DNA of 64,000 bases from the NCBI GenBank assembly GCA_030710605.1, contig CP092865.1:137553585-137617584 (forward strand). The letters are read 5' to 3'. Below, piece after piece: positions 62,762-64,000 of this stretch. The stretch is from Cordylochernes scorpioides. Lineage: Eukaryota > Arthropoda > Arachnida > Pseudoscorpiones > Chernetidae. Made by a program: the position numbers and the translations under genes. The notes below the pieces were generated by a model. It had not been told where the DNA came from, did not search any database, and saw nothing but the letters and a program-made list of their open reading frames with translations. Numbering within the stretch: the stretch's first letter is position 1; every line of letters starts with the position of its first letter.

Positions 62762-63157
62762 AAGACATATTGAATACAAAGGTCTGAAAAAAAATTCGTA
62801 ATCGCTAACACAAAATAATATAACGTTTTAATTAATATTTTAATTTTTTTTAAATTAATATTTTTTAACTTACAAGACACAGAATAACTGCACAAATTAT
62901 TGAATGTAACTTAAAAAATTTTTTTTTTTCTAGTACTCCGAAAGAATATTTTCTTTAAACTTTAAGGCACACAATACTTATGGCGATGTACATACTTATG
63001 TATGTAGGTATATTATCAAAACTTACGATTATTAATAAATAAATTATGTATAATTACAATTTTTAAAAATTAGGCTACAAATTTTTATTAATTATTTTTT
63101 TTAAATTCATGAAAATTTTTAATTAAATATATTGTCCATTTATTCGTTGTGGGCCGC
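62762..63157 (-). other. hAT 5' untranslated end
   Basis: From the minus-strand ATG (62768-62766) out to the hAT terminal repeat. AT-rich, no other gene; contains the GTGGGCCGC sub-terminal motif near 63149-63157. Confidence 0.6.
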
Positions 63158-63170
63158 GAGTTTGACATGC

Positions 63171-63426
63171 TTGTATTAGACTCGTCAAGATCATGAATAT
63201 TTTATGGTAAAATAATATTATAAAATATTAAAGTAGTATTATAAAAAATTATACAATTCTAAAAGTAACTTTATTTATAGATTAGTTTTAAAAATATTTT
63301 AATCAATATTATTTTTCTCTCTATGAATATTATTTATTTTAAAAACATTTTTGACCGCCCCTTCCCCTCCCCCTTTGCCGTTTATTTTGAAAATCTCTAG
63401 GGGTAGTATAATACATTTATTAATTA
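63171..63426. other. AT-rich flank, possibly Gypsy-A continuation
   Basis: TTGTATTAGACTCGTCAAGA could continue Gypsy-A's coding end (LVKIMN-like reading), but no LTR or terminal motif is seen. Ends with a C-rich patch (CCCCTTCCCCTCCCC). Confidence 0.3.
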
Positions 63427-63711
63427 AGAAAAAGGCATTTCCTTATCGTGCAACTGAAAGTTGCTGATGGCTGGCGCCATCTATCGGAATAAATATCAAC
63501 TATTCTCGTTGATTTTTAATTATTCCAGAATTGGCCAAATACCCATTCTTGATTAATCAAGAAAAGCTAACCACGGACGCGTTTCGGGCTGTTGGCCCTC
63601 ATCAGCGTGGTGCAAGCTGTACCTCAACGACCAAAAAAATTTGTCATTAAGGCATCCTGAAAAATCATGAAACGGGTAGTTAAGGCCAGAATTGCGTTAC
63701 ATTTGTACTAT
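63427..63711 (-). mobile_element. hammerhead-bearing repeat, second subfamily
   Basis: AAAAGGCATTTCCTTATCGT through ATTGCGTTACATTTGTACTA. It shares layout and ACTATTCTCGTTGATT with the foldback at 38426-38718, and the segment around the ribozyme (GATTAATCAAGAAAAGC) with unit 1 at 18776-19099. Single unit, no coding capacity. The ribozyme is at 63571-63610 on the minus strand. Confidence 0.7.
63571..63610 (-). ncRNA. hammerhead ribozyme, canonical core
   Basis: Minus strand, in order: CCACG, CTGATGA, GGGC-CAACA-GCCC, GAAA, CGCG, TC, CGTGG. Every invariant core base is present, with cleavage triplet GUC. Stem I extends to ACCACG/CGTGGT. Stem II has a G-C pair where the 18.9-kb copy has C-G, a compensatory change. 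Stem III is limited to self-complementary ACGCGU, as in minimal animal hammerheads that act best as dimers. Confidence 0.88.
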
Positions 63712-64000
63712 TTTTTCACATTTATTAATATTAGCCCTTTTGGGTGACCCGAGAGATTTGGCCAGATTTGAAATATGACGTCACGATGACGCGCGATGTA
63801 AACAAAGGTTATGATTGATTCATTGTTTTTTTTTAAACAAGAATTAATTATTAATATTTTAAATACCTGTGATTAATTTATATTTTTACTATATTTATAT
63901 ATTTATTTTTGTCTAAATGGCCTTTTATTTTAAATTAGAAATTTGTATGAAAATATTTAGCGCAATTGTAAACACGTGTGTGTTATGAATGCACAAGATG
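63712..64000. other. no gene recognised
   Basis: AT-rich end of the window apart from a GACGTCACGATGACGCGCGA patch at about 63777-63796. Nothing assignable. Confidence 0.35.

Larger units (their letters stand above)
51306..63170 (-). mobile_element. hAT transposon (GTF2IRD2-type), interrupted by Copia and Gypsy-C
   Basis: Inverted ends GCATGTCAAACTC (51306-51318) and GAGTTTGACATGC (63158-63170), followed inside by GGGCC(A/G) and TGTGGGCCGC motifs. Without the two LTR elements it is about 2.4 kb, with one transposase gene on the minus strand. An 8-bp target duplication is not evident, so exact boundaries may be off by a few bases or one flank is rearranged. Confidence 0.85.

Noticed and set aside
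51298..63178. 8-bp target duplication of the hAT
   Set aside because: TAAAGCAT at left and TTGTATTA at right do not match; shifting the boundary by a few bases does not help.

Overview
The window is AT-rich eukaryotic DNA made almost entirely of transposable elements, most of them inserted into one another. The mix suggests an arthropod, most likely a spider or other arachnid: Jockey/R1/CR1-like LINEs, a Penelope-like element with a GIY-YIG endonuclease, Gypsy and Copia LTR elements, mariner, a GTF2IRD2-type hAT, small Helitrons and Tc1/pogo MITEs. That assignment is inference from element families; no host gene was recognised firmly enough to prove it. Host signal is thin: a TATA-driven signal-peptide exon (2317-2377), a GC-rich exon candidate (8259-8350), a 33-bp micro-exon candidate (18359-18391) and an unidentified two-membrane-segment ORF (965-1505, minus).

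Layout. 1-9.9 kb: LINE 3' fragments, MITEs, a tRNA-like sequence and the host exon candidates. 9.9-18.3 kb: an inverted pair of Penelope-like copies flanked by a 14-bp duplication. The second copy is split by a 4.7-kb LINE (13085-17809, 15-bp target-site duplication) whose ORF1 carries a 2A-like GIEQNPGP motif. 18.8-25.0 kb: a tandem array of about 0.3-0.5-kb units, one holding a canonical hammerhead ribozyme; the array is interrupted by a Helitron and by an R1-like LINE (20270-24913). 25.7-31 kb: mariner relic, Penelope end, 67-bp minisatellite, Tc1-type MITEs. 31-38.3 kb: two Helitrons and a young Gypsy element (32625-37375). 38.4-40.3 kb: a foldback repeat and a nearly intact mariner.

40.5-63.2 kb is one nest. 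Plus-strand Gypsy-A contains a Penelope fragment (42858-43688) and minus-strand Gypsy-B (44613-50872). Gypsy-B's own LTR contains a 5'-truncated LINE (49021-50774). A hAT element (51306-63170) abuts the 3' coding end of Gypsy-A, and its transposase gene is split by Copia (52444-57124, TSD ATAAT) and by Gypsy-C (57989-62761, TSD AAGA). A second canonical hammerhead repeat closes the window (63427-63711).

Almost every long frame is broken by single-base indels, very often in homopolymers, even in elements whose two LTRs are about 98-99% identical. This suggests that many breaks are uncorrected long-read consensus errors rather than decay. The hammerhead-bearing repeats are the most interesting content: two copies keep the complete CUGANGA/GAAA core with a compensatory base-pair change in stem II.
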